A stretch of DNA of 64,000 nucleotides from an uncultured Phascolarctobacterium sp. (GTDB lineage Bacteria > Bacillota > Negativicutes > Acidaminococcales > Acidaminococcaceae). Below are positions 8,015 to 16,694 of the stretch, piece by piece. Location: NCBI GenBank assembly GCA_949299135.1, contig CASFZG010000007.1:1-64000 (forward strand), read 5' to 3'. The notes beneath the pieces were generated by a model, which was given only the letters and a program-made list of their open reading frames with translations, was not told the origin of the DNA and did not search any database. The translations under genes and the position numbers were made by a program. Position 1 is the first letter of the stretch, and each line of letters starts with the position of its first letter.

Positions 8015-9196
8015 ATGAAACCGTTGGAAAATGTAGTTGTTCTGGACCTCACTCGTGTATTGTCCGGCCCTTATGCTGCTATGATGCTTGCCGACATGGG
8101 TGCAAACGTAATTCACATCGAGCAGCCGAACGTAGGCGACGACAGCCGTGCTTACGGACCTTTTATCGGGAAAGAAAGCGCGTATTTCATGAGCTTGAAC
8201 CGTAACAAACGTTCCATGACCATGAACTTTAAGTCTGATGAAGCTAAAGCCGTTTTTAAAGAAATGGTTAAAAAAGCTGACGTTGTTGTCGAAAACTTTA
8301 AACCCGGTACCATGAAAAAATTCGGCCTTGATTATTCCGTACTGAAAGAAATCAACCCGAAAATTATTTACGCATCCTGCTCCGGCTTCGGCCAGACCGG
8401 CCCTTACACCATGAAACCTGCTTATGACGTAGTTGTACAGGCTATGGGCGGCATTATGAGCATCACCGGCCCGGATAAAGATACCTTCTGCCGTGTAGGC
8501 GCTTCCGTAGGCGATATCATCGCAGGTATCTTCCTTGCAACCGGTATCACCAGCGCTCTTTATAAACGCGAAGTAAGCGGCATCGGCCAGGAAATCGACG
8601 TATCCATGCTTGACTGCCAGGTAGCTATCCTTGAAAACGCAGTAAGCCGTTATTTCGTAAACGGAGAAAACCCGGTTCCTCTCGGAAACCGTCATCCTTC
8701 CATCACTCCGTTCGAATCCTTCACTGCAAGCGATGGCCTTGTAATTGTTGGCGCAGGCAACGACAGACTTTGGAAGAAGCTCTGTGATTTGATTAACAAA
8801 CCGGAACTCCTTGAAGATCCGCGCTTCCTTACCAATGCTGACAGAACCAACAACGAACCTGCACTGAAAGAAATTCTGGACGCAGTATTCGTAACCGATA
8901 CCATTGAACACTGGATTGAAAAACTGGAAGCAGCTGCAATTCCGTGCGCACCTATCAACACCATTGATAAGGTTGTAACCGACCCGCAGGTTAACTTCCG
9001 TGAAATGATTGTCGAAGTTGAACATCCGACTGCCGGCAAGATGAAAATCCCCGGTGTGCCCATTAAATTCTCCGAAACTCCGTGTGCCGTTGAAAAACCG
9101 GCTCCGATTCTCGGTCAGCACACTGATGAAGTGCTGAAAGAATTTGGCTTTGACGACGCTAAAATTGCTGAACTGCACGAACATGCAGCAATTTAA
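8015..9196 (+). CDS. Class III (CaiB/BaiF) CoA transferase, probable succinate activation
   Basis: This 393-residue family III CoA transferase moves CoA between an acyl-CoA donor and a free acid. The N-terminus VVVLDLTRVLSGPYAAMMLADMGANVIHIE is the family's CoA-binding signature. The catalytic Asp that forms the mixed anhydride is Asp167 in ASVGDIIAG, aligned by eye with Asp169 of formyl-CoA transferase. The start is ATG 8015, 9 bp after GGAGG; the ATG at 8009 is too close to that site. Placed after the carriers, it most likely makes succinyl-CoA from succinate using propionyl-CoA, closing the propionate cycle without ATP. Substrate choice cannot be read from sequence alone; other short dicarboxylic or fatty acids remain possible. 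Confidence 0.8.
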   Translation: MKPLENVVVLDLTRVLSGPYAAMMLADMGANVIHIEQPNVGDDSRAYGPFIGKESAYFMSLNRNKRSMTMNFKSDEAKAVFKEMVKKADVVVENFKPGTMKKFGLDYSVLKEINPKIIYASCSGFGQTGPYTMKPAYDVVVQAMGGIMSITGPDKDTFCRVGASVGDIIAGIFLATGITSALYKREVSGIGQEIDVSMLDCQVAILENAVSRYFVNGENPVPLGNRHPSITPFESFTASDGLVIVGAGNDRLWKKLCDLINKPELLEDPRFLTNADRTNNEPALKEILDAVFVTDTIEHWIEKLEAAAIPCAPINTIDKVVTDPQVNFREMIVEVEHPTAGKMKIPGVPIKFSETPCAVEKPAPILGQHTDEVLKEFGFDDAKIAELHEHAAI

Positions 9197-9235
9197 TTTC
9201 TCAATCAATCCAACTTAAAATTTTATTGATATACA

Positions 9236-9264
9236 GGATGGGAACTTGTTTCCCATCCTTTTTT
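9236..9264 (+). terminator. Intrinsic terminator after CoA transferase
   Basis: GGATGGGAA (9236-9244) pairs with TTCCCATCC (9250-9258), followed by six T. Confidence 0.9.
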
Positions 9265-9312
9265 GCTGTATAATAGTAGCGTTGAGTATATTTAATTTTA
9301 GGAGGCTGTTTG

Positions 9313-10026
9313 ATGAGCTTAGCTGTTGATACAACCAAACGCAATAAAAAATATGTTATTACTTACACCGTTGTAGGTATTGCATGTTTTGTTATGTTTA
9401 TCGTTTCCATTTTACGTTATGTATATCTTAACGTGCTGGAACCCGTGCCTATTTTCTTTTACGCAATGCTGGTATGGATTTTGCTGCTGCGCTGCAAACC
9501 GACTTATGACGTCAGCGTAGAGCGCAAATATTTAAAAATTGTCAAGCACGATATCTGGGGCAAAACCAAGGTTTTTGAAATCCCTTACCGTGAAATTGCC
9601 GCTATTTTCAGCTATCAGCCCAAGCTGATGCGTACCGTTAAGTTCCGCTATTCTTACAGATTGAACAGTGCGCTTGATGCGCGTACTTTGTGGACGCTGG
9701 CATGGCGCAGAAGTTTTGACGACGGCAGCGAAGCCAATGTACGCATTTATTTTAAAGCTTCCAAAGAAGTTATGGACGCTTTGGCTGAAAAAATGCCGAA
9801 CCGCGTTAATGTGCCTGAAGAACTGGCTGATTTTAACATGCTGGTTAAAGAGGGCGTAATTGTTAATAACGAAAGAAAATTGAAAGAAGCCGAAGCCGAA
9901 ATTCTGGATAAGAGCGTAGAACAGATTGAAGCTGAAGCAAAAATTGCCGGGGAAATGGTTGCCGAGGCAGAGGCTAAAGAAGACGCAGCCGAAGCTAAAA
10001 AAGCCGAAAAGAAACAAGAGGTGTGA
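9313..10026 (+). CDS. Uncharacterised two-helix membrane protein with charged C-terminal tail
   Basis: I do not recognise this 237-residue protein with confidence. Residues about 14-33 and 42-58 form two membrane helices. A middle part (about 60-150) with alternating beta-type stretches (SVERKYLKIV, VFEIPYREIAAIF) resembles a bacterial PH-like domain. The last 60 residues are a Glu/Ala/Lys-rich coiled coil ending KKAEKKQEV. ATG 9313 follows AGGAGG by 7 bp. It lies directly before a zinc-ribbon gene (3-bp gap), so the two are probably co-transcribed and may act together at the membrane. Confidence 0.6.
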   Translation: MSLAVDTTKRNKKYVITYTVVGIACFVMFIVSILRYVYLNVLEPVPIFFYAMLVWILLLRCKPTYDVSVERKYLKIVKHDIWGKTKVFEIPYREIAAIFSYQPKLMRTVKFRYSYRLNSALDARTLWTLAWRRSFDDGSEANVRIYFKASKEVMDALAEKMPNRVNVPEELADFNMLVKEGVIVNNERKLKEAEAEILDKSVEQIEAEAKIAGEMVAEAEAKEDAAEAKKAEKKQEV

Positions 10027-10029
10027 CGG

Positions 10030-10470
10030 ATGTATTGCAGATTTTGTGGACAAGAGCTGCCGGACGATTCCGCATTTTGCAGTAAGTGCGGCAAAGCTGT
10101 ACAGCATGAAGGTGCGGAAGCTGCACCGGTAAAAACGGAACCCGTAAAACCGCCTGCGCCGCCGAAACCGGCCGTTGAACACTGCCGCATGGAGCTGGTG
10201 GAAATGGACAGCCCGTGGTCGCTGTTTGGCAATACCCGCAACAGATTTGAGGTTATAAATGATAAGGGCGAGGTAATTTACCAGTCTGATAAATTTAAGG
10301 TAAGCGGTTTCAGCTATGACGGGCCGGAGGAAGTAAGTAAAAAATACCGTGACCTGGTGGAAAAAGCGGTTTTGACTTTGGCCGTTGACGGCTGGAAGAA
10401 GCTGCCCGGTTACCGCCGCCGCTGGTTTGAACTGGATTTTGAAAGAAAAATAAAAGATAAAGAAGATTGA
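10030..10470 (+). CDS. Zinc-ribbon protein of unknown function
   Basis: This 146-residue protein opens with a zinc ribbon (residues 1-22): CRFC and CSKC form the metal site. A Pro/Ala-rich linker follows (about 36-50), then a domain of about 95 residues starting near CRMELVEMD. N-terminal double-zinc-ribbon modules like this are common on small regulatory or membrane-associated proteins in Firmicutes, but no specific role can be assigned. The start is three bases after the stop of the membrane protein gene, within the same transcript, which ends at the terminator 10479-10509. Confidence 0.6.
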   Translation: MYCRFCGQELPDDSAFCSKCGKAVQHEGAEAAPVKTEPVKPPAPPKPAVEHCRMELVEMDSPWSLFGNTRNRFEVINDKGEVIYQSDKFKVSGFSYDGPEEVSKKYRDLVEKAVLTLAVDGWKKLPGYRRRWFELDFERKIKDKED

Positions 10471-10478
10471 TTTTAACG

Positions 10479-10509
10479 CTGCCTGCGCAAAAACGCGGGC
10501 AGTTTTTAT
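10479..10509 (+). terminator. Intrinsic terminator after zinc-ribbon gene
   Basis: CTGCCTGCG pairs with CGCGGGCAG (one T-G wobble) around an A-rich loop and is followed by TTTTTATT. Confidence 0.85.
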
Positions 10510-10662
10510 TATATTAAGCTTTTTTGTGAAATTTTTTGCAGAATTTTAGCAATATATACACAGAAGCCGAAAAATTTGATATAATAAATTGGAGTATCTG
10601 TAAACAGGCTGCAAAGTTTTGTTGATACTTGCGACGCTGATTTTTGAAAGGGTGATTATTTA

Positions 10663-11355
10663 TTGAGCCACAACAAGATGATGCTTTTACCGGCCGACGA
10701 CAGGCCGCGCGAGAAGCTGATTGAACATGGCCCGGATATATTAAGCAATTCGGAATTATTGGCGATTTTAATCAGGACGGGTACGACGGAGCGTTCGGCG
10801 CTTGATATTGCACGTGAGCTGACGGATAACGGCGGTTTGTACAGCAATATCGCGCAGGCGCGCAGCGTGGCCGACCTATCTAAAATAAAAGGGCTTGGCC
10901 CGGCAAAAGCGGCGACTATTTTAGCGGCCGTGGAGCTGGGCAGGCGTGTTGCCGGTGCTGACCCGCAGAAGAAAGTGAAGCTGTCATCACCGGAGGCTTG
11001 CGTAAATTATTTAATGCCGCGTATGCGTTATGAGCAGCAGGAAAAGTTCTTGGTACTGCTTTTGGACAGCAAGAACCAGCTGCTTAAATGCCAGCAGGTT
11101 TCGGAAGGTACATTGAACGCATCGGTGGTGCACCCGCGCGAAGTGTTTGCCCCGGCGATGCTGCATCGTGCGGCGTGCGTGCTGGCGGCGCATAACCACC
11201 CTTCGGGTGACCCGGCGCCGAGCATTGAGGACCGCAAGCTGACGCAGGCGCTAGAAGCAACCGGCACGGTAATGGGTATTCCGCTTCTGGACCATATCAT
11301 TATCGGTGACGGCAGGTATTTCAGCTTTAGAGAAAATGGGTATTTGGATGAATGA
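10663..11355 (+). CDS. radC: RadC-family JAB1/MPN-domain protein
   Basis: This 230-residue protein has an N-terminal helix-hairpin-helix part (LSKIKGLGPAKAATIL) and a C-terminal JAMM metalloprotease-like domain. The metal motif is complete: AAHNHPSGDPAPSIED supplies both His and the Asp, with the upstream Glu in SEGTLNASVVHPRE. The molecular role is not settled for the family; a direct part in DNA repair is doubtful. The likely start is TTG 10663, about 9 bp after an AAGGGTG site; ATG at 10678 is the alternative. It lies 10 bp before mreB, the usual radC-mreBCD order of Firmicutes. A TATAAT at 10580-10585 may be the promoter -10. Confidence 0.88.
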   Translation: MSHNKMMLLPADDRPREKLIEHGPDILSNSELLAILIRTGTTERSALDIARELTDNGGLYSNIAQARSVADLSKIKGLGPAKAATILAAVELGRRVAGADPQKKVKLSSPEACVNYLMPRMRYEQQEKFLVLLLDSKNQLLKCQQVSEGTLNASVVHPREVFAPAMLHRAACVLAAHNHPSGDPAPSIEDRKLTQALEATGTVMGIPLLDHIIIGDGRYFSFRENGYLDE

Positions 11356-11365
11356 GGTGTAGTTA

Positions 11366-12400
11366 ATGATTAGTTTTTTCAATAAATTTTCGCATGACAT
11401 GGGTATCGACCTTGGCACTGCCAACACGCTGGTGCATGTAAAGGGCAAGGGCATTATTATCCGCGAGCCTTCCGTTGTGGCGGTTGACAAGGCTAACAAC
11501 GAGGTACTGGCAATCGGCGCGGAAGCCAAGCAGATGATTGGCCGCACGCCGGGGCATATTATTGCTATCCGCCCGATGAAGGACGGCGTTATTGCCGATT
11601 TTGACATTACGCAGTCCATGCTGAAATTCTTTATCAAAAAAGCTATCGGCAGAAATTCGCTGGTACGCCCGCGCATTGTAGTAGGCGTTCCTTCCGGCGT
11701 TACGGAAGTTGAAAAACGCGCGGTTATCGACGCTACTGTGCAGGCAGGCGCGCGTGAAGCATACCTGATTGAAGAACCGATGGCGGCCGCTATCGGCGCA
11801 GGCCTGCCGGTGCAGGAAGCAACTGGCAGCATGGTTGTCGATATCGGCGGCGGTACCTGCGAAGTTGCGGTAATTTCGCTGGGCGGCATTGTTGTCAGCA
11901 AATCCATCCGCACGGGCGGCGACGCTATGGACGATGCTATTGTGCGCTATATCCGCAAAACTTTTAACCTGTTGATTGGCGAGCGTACCGCTGAACAGGT
12001 TAAAATCAATATCGGCACGGCTATGCCTTTGGAAGCAAAAGAAGAAATGGATATCCGCGGGCGCGATTTGTTAACCGGCCTGCCGAAAAATGTTACGATT
12101 AACAGCAACCAGGTTTGCGAGGCCTTGGAAGAACCTGTAACCAATATTATTGACGCTGTTAAAAATACTTTGGAACGTACCCCGCCTGAACTGGCGGCTG
12201 ATATTATGGACAGGGGCGTTGTTATGACGGGCGGCAGTTCGCTTTTGCGCAACCTTGACCGCATTTTGAGCAGGGAAACCGGTATGCCTGTATATGTATC
12301 GGACGACGCGCTGAGCTGCGTTGCGCTGGGCACCGGTCTTGCCGTTGAAAATGTTGACGTTTACAAAAAAGGCTTTATGGCCTCCAATACTACTGACTGA
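11366..12400 (+). CDS. mreB: Rod-shape determining actin homologue MreB
   Basis: This 344-residue actin-like ATPase polymerises under the inner membrane and positions the elongation machinery. The phosphate-1 motif [11 protein letters not shown] (about residues 12-22), the phosphate-2 motif [14 protein letters not shown] (about 157-170) and the adenosine region [11 protein letters not shown] are all present. It heads mreB-mreC-mreD-mrdA-rodA, all in the same direction with gaps of at most about 30 bp, so cell-wall elongation proteins are made together. Confidence 0.95.
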   Translation: MISFFNKFSHDMGIDLGTANTLVHVKGKGIIIREPSVVAVDKANNEVLAIGAEAKQMIGRTPGHIIAIRPMKDGVIADFDITQSMLKFFIKKAIGRNSLVRPRIVVGVPSGVTEVEKRAVIDATVQAGAREAYLIEEPMAAAIGAGLPVQEATGSMVVDIGGGTCEVAVISLGGIVVSKSIRTGGDAMDDAIVRYIRKTFNLLIGERTAEQVKINIGTAMPLEAKEEMDIRGRDLLTGLPKNVTINSNQVCEALEEPVTNIIDAVKNTLERTPPELAADIMDRGVVMTGGSSLLRNLDRILSRETGMPVYVSDDALSCVALGTGLAVENVDVYKKGFMASNTTD

Positions 12401-12411
12401 AGGAATAAAGT

Positions 12412-13245
12412 GTGAACAAGAAGTATTTAAGCCTGGGGTTAGCTGTGGCAGTGCTGTTGGCGCTGTTTGGCATGGCCTTGCAGGACCCGCTGCGTTTTCC
12501 GGTTATTAACAGGGCAGTAACGGCTGTTATTACGCCTTTTGCGGCGGCAACAAACGCCGTCGGCGGATTTGTGGATGACACCGGCAAAGCCATGACGACT
12601 GTTGAAAGCCTGCAGCAGGAAAACGAAACACTTCACAACGAAATAAACGAGCTGCGCTATGCCAACCTTGCCATGGCGGATATTTACGCCGAAAACCAGC
12701 GCCTGCGCGAGATGCTGAATTATAAAAATTCGCACCCGGATGAGCAGCTGGTTGTGGCCAAGGTGCTGGGGCGTGCCCCCGGCGAACTGCGCGACAGCCT
12801 GTATATCGACAAGGGCACTGAGGACGGCGTGCAGCAGGACATGGCAGTGGTAACACCAGAAGGGCTGGTGGGGCTTGTCGATGAGGCCTATGCTTCTTCT
12901 GCCAGAGTAATGCTGGTGACGAGTACGCGCTGCAATGTAGGTGCGCGCATTTTGCGTGCCAATTCGCGCGCGGTGGGCATTGTTGCGGGTCGCGGCGGCG
13001 ATAACGTACCGCTTTTAATGGAACATCTGCCGCGCGAGGCGGAGGTTTATGCGGGTGATGTGGTAGTAACCAGCGGTTACAGCCAGAACCATCCTTCCGG
13101 CATTGTTATCGGCACGGTTAAGGAAAGCAGTCTTGATGCGGCCGGGCTTCTGCGTAATGCGACGATTGAGCCTGCGGCTGTAAGAAGCGGCATGGAAGAA
13201 GTGTTTGTGGTTATCTGGCATCAGCAGGACGGTATTGCAAAATGA
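12412..13245 (+). CDS. mreC: Rod-shape determining protein MreC
   Basis: MreC (277 residues) has one N-terminal membrane helix (about residues 5-24), a coiled coil (about 57-105, LQQENETLHNEINELRY) and a periplasmic beta-barrel pair. It links MreB to PBP2 outside the membrane. The gene starts with GTG at 12412 after AAGGA and overlaps mreD by 4 bp, indicating coupled translation. Confidence 0.92.
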   Translation: MNKKYLSLGLAVAVLLALFGMALQDPLRFPVINRAVTAVITPFAAATNAVGGFVDDTGKAMTTVESLQQENETLHNEINELRYANLAMADIYAENQRLREMLNYKNSHPDEQLVVAKVLGRAPGELRDSLYIDKGTEDGVQQDMAVVTPEGLVGLVDEAYASSARVMLVTSTRCNVGARILRANSRAVGIVAGRGGDNVPLLMEHLPREAEVYAGDVVVTSGYSQNHPSGIVIGTVKESSLDAAGLLRNATIEPAAVRSGMEEVFVVIWHQQDGIAK

Positions 13246-13724
13246 AAAAGCTGATGTTTTTTATAGTTTATTTAGTGTTGTTTGGCATCCAGCTGACGGT
13301 GGAGCAGCCTGCGTGGTTTAAATTTGACCTGGTGCTGCTGTATGTTTACGCCATGGCGATGGTTTACGGAGCGCAGACGGGCGCGGCTATCGGCGGTGCG
13401 ACCGGTCTGCTGTATGATTTTCTGAGCGGGGCCGTGTTTGGGTTTCATACTTTAACGCGCAGCGCGGTGGGCTTTGTAACCGGCTATATTAAGGAGCAGG
13501 TTTTTAAGGAACATTTTGCCTACCATTTAACTGCGGCACTGGTGATAACAGCAGGCATACGCGTGCTGTTTTTCTTTGTGGCGCTGTTTTTAACGCCGCT
13601 GGCGGACGGCGGCTTTTTATACGCTTATTTGCAGGACACCCTGGCTTATTGCCTGGGCAATATGGTATTTGTGATACCTGTTTACAAGTTGTGCCTGTTA
13701 ATTGCACACTGGCACAGGGAATAA
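13242..13724 (+). CDS. mreD: Rod-shape determining membrane protein MreD
   Basis: This 160-residue, very hydrophobic protein has about five membrane helices and the MreD hallmark of an early helix followed by GAATGLLYDFLSG-type loops (here GGATGLLYDFLSGAVFG). It completes the MreBCD elongasome scaffold. The start ATG overlaps the mreC stop (ATGA). Confidence 0.88.
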   Translation: MKKLMFFIVYLVLFGIQLTVEQPAWFKFDLVLLYVYAMAMVYGAQTGAAIGGATGLLYDFLSGAVFGFHTLTRSAVGFVTGYIKEQVFKEHFAYHLTAALVITAGIRVLFFFVALFLTPLADGGFLYAYLQDTLAYCLGNMVFVIPVYKLCLLIAHWHRE

Positions 13725-13751
13725 CAGGCTTATTTTGAAGGAGTTTGGGCT

Positions 13752-15566
13752 ATGCTGAACAAAAGATATGCCAACCGCTTGGAAGCCATGCTGATTGCGG
13801 CCGTTTGCATTTTACTGGTGCTTTTGGGACGCATGGCCTATTTGCAGCTTTTTAAGGGTGATTTTTACGGCGAACAGGCCGACGGCAACCGTTTGCGCCG
13901 TACAAAGGTTACAGCGCCGCGCGGCATTTTTTACGACAGGGACGGCGTGGAGCTGGTAAACAACCTGCCGGGCTATGTAGTGGCGCTGCGCAGGCAGAAC
14001 AACCCTTACGACGAGGAGCTTTTGCGCGCACTGTCGGATATTATTGACATGCCGGTGGCGGAAATGCGCAAAAAGCTGGAAGAAAACAGCGACAGCTACG
14101 AGCCGACACGCCTGAAAAGCAATATTACCCCGGAAATGCTGACGAAGCTGGAGGAAAAGAAGCGCGAACTGCCCGGCGTGATGATTGAAATTCAGCCGGT
14201 GCGCAATTATTTGTTTAAGGAACTTGGCGTGCATGCTATCGGTTACGTGGGCGAGGTAAGCCAGTACGATATTACGCAGGGTTCTTACAAAAATATGCCG
14301 GTGGGCAGTGTGGTAGGCAAGTTTGGGTTGGAAAAAACTTATGACCGCTATGTGCGCGGCATCGACGGCAGTTATGACGAAGAAGTTGACGTTGCAGGCA
14401 ATGTTGTCAAGCAGCTGGGGCAGATTGACCCCGTGCCCGGCAAAAGCTTGCAGCTGACGATAGATAAGGATTTGCAGCAGGTAATGGAAAATGCTGTGGA
14501 TGACCATCTGGCTTATCTGCGGTCATCGGGCATCGCGCCCGGCGCACGTGCGGCGGCGATTGTGGCATTAGACCCTAAAACCGGCGCGGTGCGTGCCATG
14601 GTAAGCCGCCCGGCTTTTGACCCGAACCTGTTTGTACACGGCATCAGCGAAAAAGACTGGAACATTATCAATAACGACCCCAATTACCCGATGACCAATA
14701 AAGTTATCGGCGGCGAATACCCGCCGGGCTCGCCGTTTAAGATAATTACCGGTGCGGCGGCGCTGGAACTTGGCAAGGTAACGCCTGACGAACTGATTTT
14801 TGACAGCGGCAGGCACTGGCTGATTGATATGCGTAACGCAGGCGGCGAGGCGCTGGGCTGGCTGAACTTCCACGAAGCGCTGCGTAAATCGGATAACGTA
14901 TATTTTTACGAGATGGGCAACCGCCTTGGTATTGATAATATTATAACTTTTGCCAAAAAATTCGGCATCGGCTCGCCGACAGGCATTGAACTGGAAGGTG
15001 AATTAAGCGGCCTTTTGCCGACACCGGAAAATAAAAAGAAAGCCTTTCCGGGCGAAACGTGGATGCTGGGCGATACCTTTAACGCCGCTATCGGGCAGGG
15101 CATTAACCTGGCAACGCCTTTGCAGCTGGCAATGGTAATGAGCTGCGTGGCGGCAGACGGCGTATACCATCCGCCGTATCTGGTGGAAAACCTGCTGAAC
15201 AACGACGGCAGCATTTATCAGAAGGTTGAGCATAAGCCTGCAAGGGATATCGGCATTTCGCAAAACACCTTGCATTTGATACAGAATGCACTGGAAGGCG
15301 TAGCGGAAGAAGGCGGCACGGCGGCGTACTTTGCCAATCTGCCGAGGCAGATAGCGGCTAAAACCGGTACTGCCGAAAACCCGCATGGACAGGACCACGG
15401 TTTATTTGTAGCTTATGGCCCGGTTGAAGACCCGGAAATAGTTGTTGCCTGCATTGTAGAGCAGGGCAGTTTTGGCACTTTGGCCGCAGGCCCGATTGTA
15501 TATAAGGTTTTTGAAGAATGGTTCAGGCAGGAGGGCTTTAACAGCAGCGCCCCGGCCGTGAAATAA
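13752..15566 (+). CDS. mrdA: Penicillin-binding protein 2, elongation transpeptidase
   Basis: This is a class B penicillin-binding protein of 604 residues that cross-links peptidoglycan during side-wall growth with RodA. A membrane anchor lies at about residues 11-28, followed by the dimerisation (pedestal) domain and the transpeptidase domain. The catalytic motifs are SPFK (Ser327), SDN (near residue 380) and KTG (537-539). Its position between mreD and rodA is the standard elongation-operon arrangement. The length is close to E. coli PBP2. Confidence 0.94.
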   Translation: MLNKRYANRLEAMLIAAVCILLVLLGRMAYLQLFKGDFYGEQADGNRLRRTKVTAPRGIFYDRDGVELVNNLPGYVVALRRQNNPYDEELLRALSDIIDMPVAEMRKKLEENSDSYEPTRLKSNITPEMLTKLEEKKRELPGVMIEIQPVRNYLFKELGVHAIGYVGEVSQYDITQGSYKNMPVGSVVGKFGLEKTYDRYVRGIDGSYDEEVDVAGNVVKQLGQIDPVPGKSLQLTIDKDLQQVMENAVDDHLAYLRSSGIAPGARAAAIVALDPKTGAVRAMVSRPAFDPNLFVHGISEKDWNIINNDPNYPMTNKVIGGEYPPGSPFKIITGAAALELGKVTPDELIFDSGRHWLIDMRNAGGEALGWLNFHEALRKSDNVYFYEMGNRLGIDNIITFAKKFGIGSPTGIELEGELSGLLPTPENKKKAFPGETWMLGDTFNAAIGQGINLATPLQLAMVMSCVAADGVYHPPYLVENLLNNDGSIYQKVEHKPARDIGISQNTLHLIQNALEGVAEEGGTAAYFANLPRQIAAKTGTAENPHGQDHGLFVAYGPVEDPEIVVACIVEQGSFGTLAAGPIVYKVFEEWFRQEGFNSSAPAVK

Positions 15567-15576
15567 CGGAGGCAGT

Positions 15577-16683
15577 ATGCAGCTTAACAGATATTTGCGT
15601 AATATAGACTGGTGGCTGGTGTTTGCGGTAGCTGCGCTTATCGGCATCGGGCTGATGCTGATTGCCAGCGCGACGCACAGCTATGCTACGGCAACCGGCA
15701 AGGCGTGGCATGTTGAGCGCCAATCCATGTTTGTCGGCATTAACGTGCTGCTGATGATTTTTTGCCTGCGCTTTGATTACCGGCTTTTGCAGCAGATTGC
15801 CAAACCCTTATACATTTTTAATTTGGTGCTTTTGCTGGCGGTAATGTTTGTGGGGCATTCGCAGCTGGGCGCGCAAAGGTGGATTCAGATTGGTCCTGTA
15901 ACAATACAGCCTTCGGAATTTGCCAAGGCGATAATCATCGTGTGCCTGGCGGCATTTTTAGCCAAAAGGGCAGAGATTTACAGTGACTTTACGGATTACC
16001 TGCCAGCGATAGGTTATGTGTTTGTGCCGTTTGTGCTGGTTATGCGCCAGCCTGACCTTGGCACGGCGCTGGTGTTTGCCGTTATCGCGCTGGGCATGCT
16101 GATTATGAGCGGTTTTAAAATGCGCTGGCTGGCCATGCTTAGCGGCGCGTTTGTGGTGCTGATGCCTGTCTTTTGGATGATACTAAAGGAATATCAGAAG
16201 AACCGCATCCGCGTATTTTTAGACCCGGAGCTTGACCCCTTCGGAGCGGGTTACCATGTCATCCAGTCCAAAATTGCCATCGGCAGCGGGCTGCTGACAG
16301 GTAAGGGCTGGTTTGCCGGTACGCAGAGCCAGCTGAACTTTTTGCCGGAAAACCATACGGACTTTGTTTTTGCCGTGGCGGGCGAGGAGTTTGGCTTTTT
16401 GGGCGTGTGCGTAATACTTTTACTGTACGGCATTATTATCTGGCGCGGGCTGACCATTGCGCTGAACGCCGAAGACGATTTTGGCACGCTGCTGGCGGTG
16501 GGCATAACCTTTATGTTTACCTTCCACATGTTTGTCAACATCGGCATGACGGCCGGCATTATGCCTGTAACCGGCATACCGCTGCCGTTTTTAAGCTACG
16601 GCGTAAGCTCGCTTACAACAAATATGTTTTTGGTAGGGCTTTTGCTTAATATACGCCTGCGCAAGCAGCAGCTGCAATTTTGA
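15577..16683 (+). CDS. rodA: Rod-shape determining SEDS glycosyltransferase RodA
   Basis: RodA (368 residues, about ten membrane helices) polymerises lipid II into glycan strands together with PBP2. SEDS-family marks include GAQRWIQIGPVTIQPSEFAK, RQPDLGTALV and the C-terminal IPLPFLSYGVSSL. The gene starts 11 bp after mrdA, and its stop codon lies within the ribosome-binding stretch of the following radical SAM gene. Confidence 0.94.
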   Translation: MQLNRYLRNIDWWLVFAVAALIGIGLMLIASATHSYATATGKAWHVERQSMFVGINVLLMIFCLRFDYRLLQQIAKPLYIFNLVLLLAVMFVGHSQLGAQRWIQIGPVTIQPSEFAKAIIIVCLAAFLAKRAEIYSDFTDYLPAIGYVFVPFVLVMRQPDLGTALVFAVIALGMLIMSGFKMRWLAMLSGAFVVLMPVFWMILKEYQKNRIRVFLDPELDPFGAGYHVIQSKIAIGSGLLTGKGWFAGTQSQLNFLPENHTDFVFAVAGEEFGFLGVCVILLLYGIIIWRGLTIALNAEDDFGTLLAVGITFMFTFHMFVNIGMTAGIMPVTGIPLPFLSYGVSSLTTNMFLVGLLLNIRLRKQQLQF

Positions 16684-16694
16684 GGAGGAACGAC

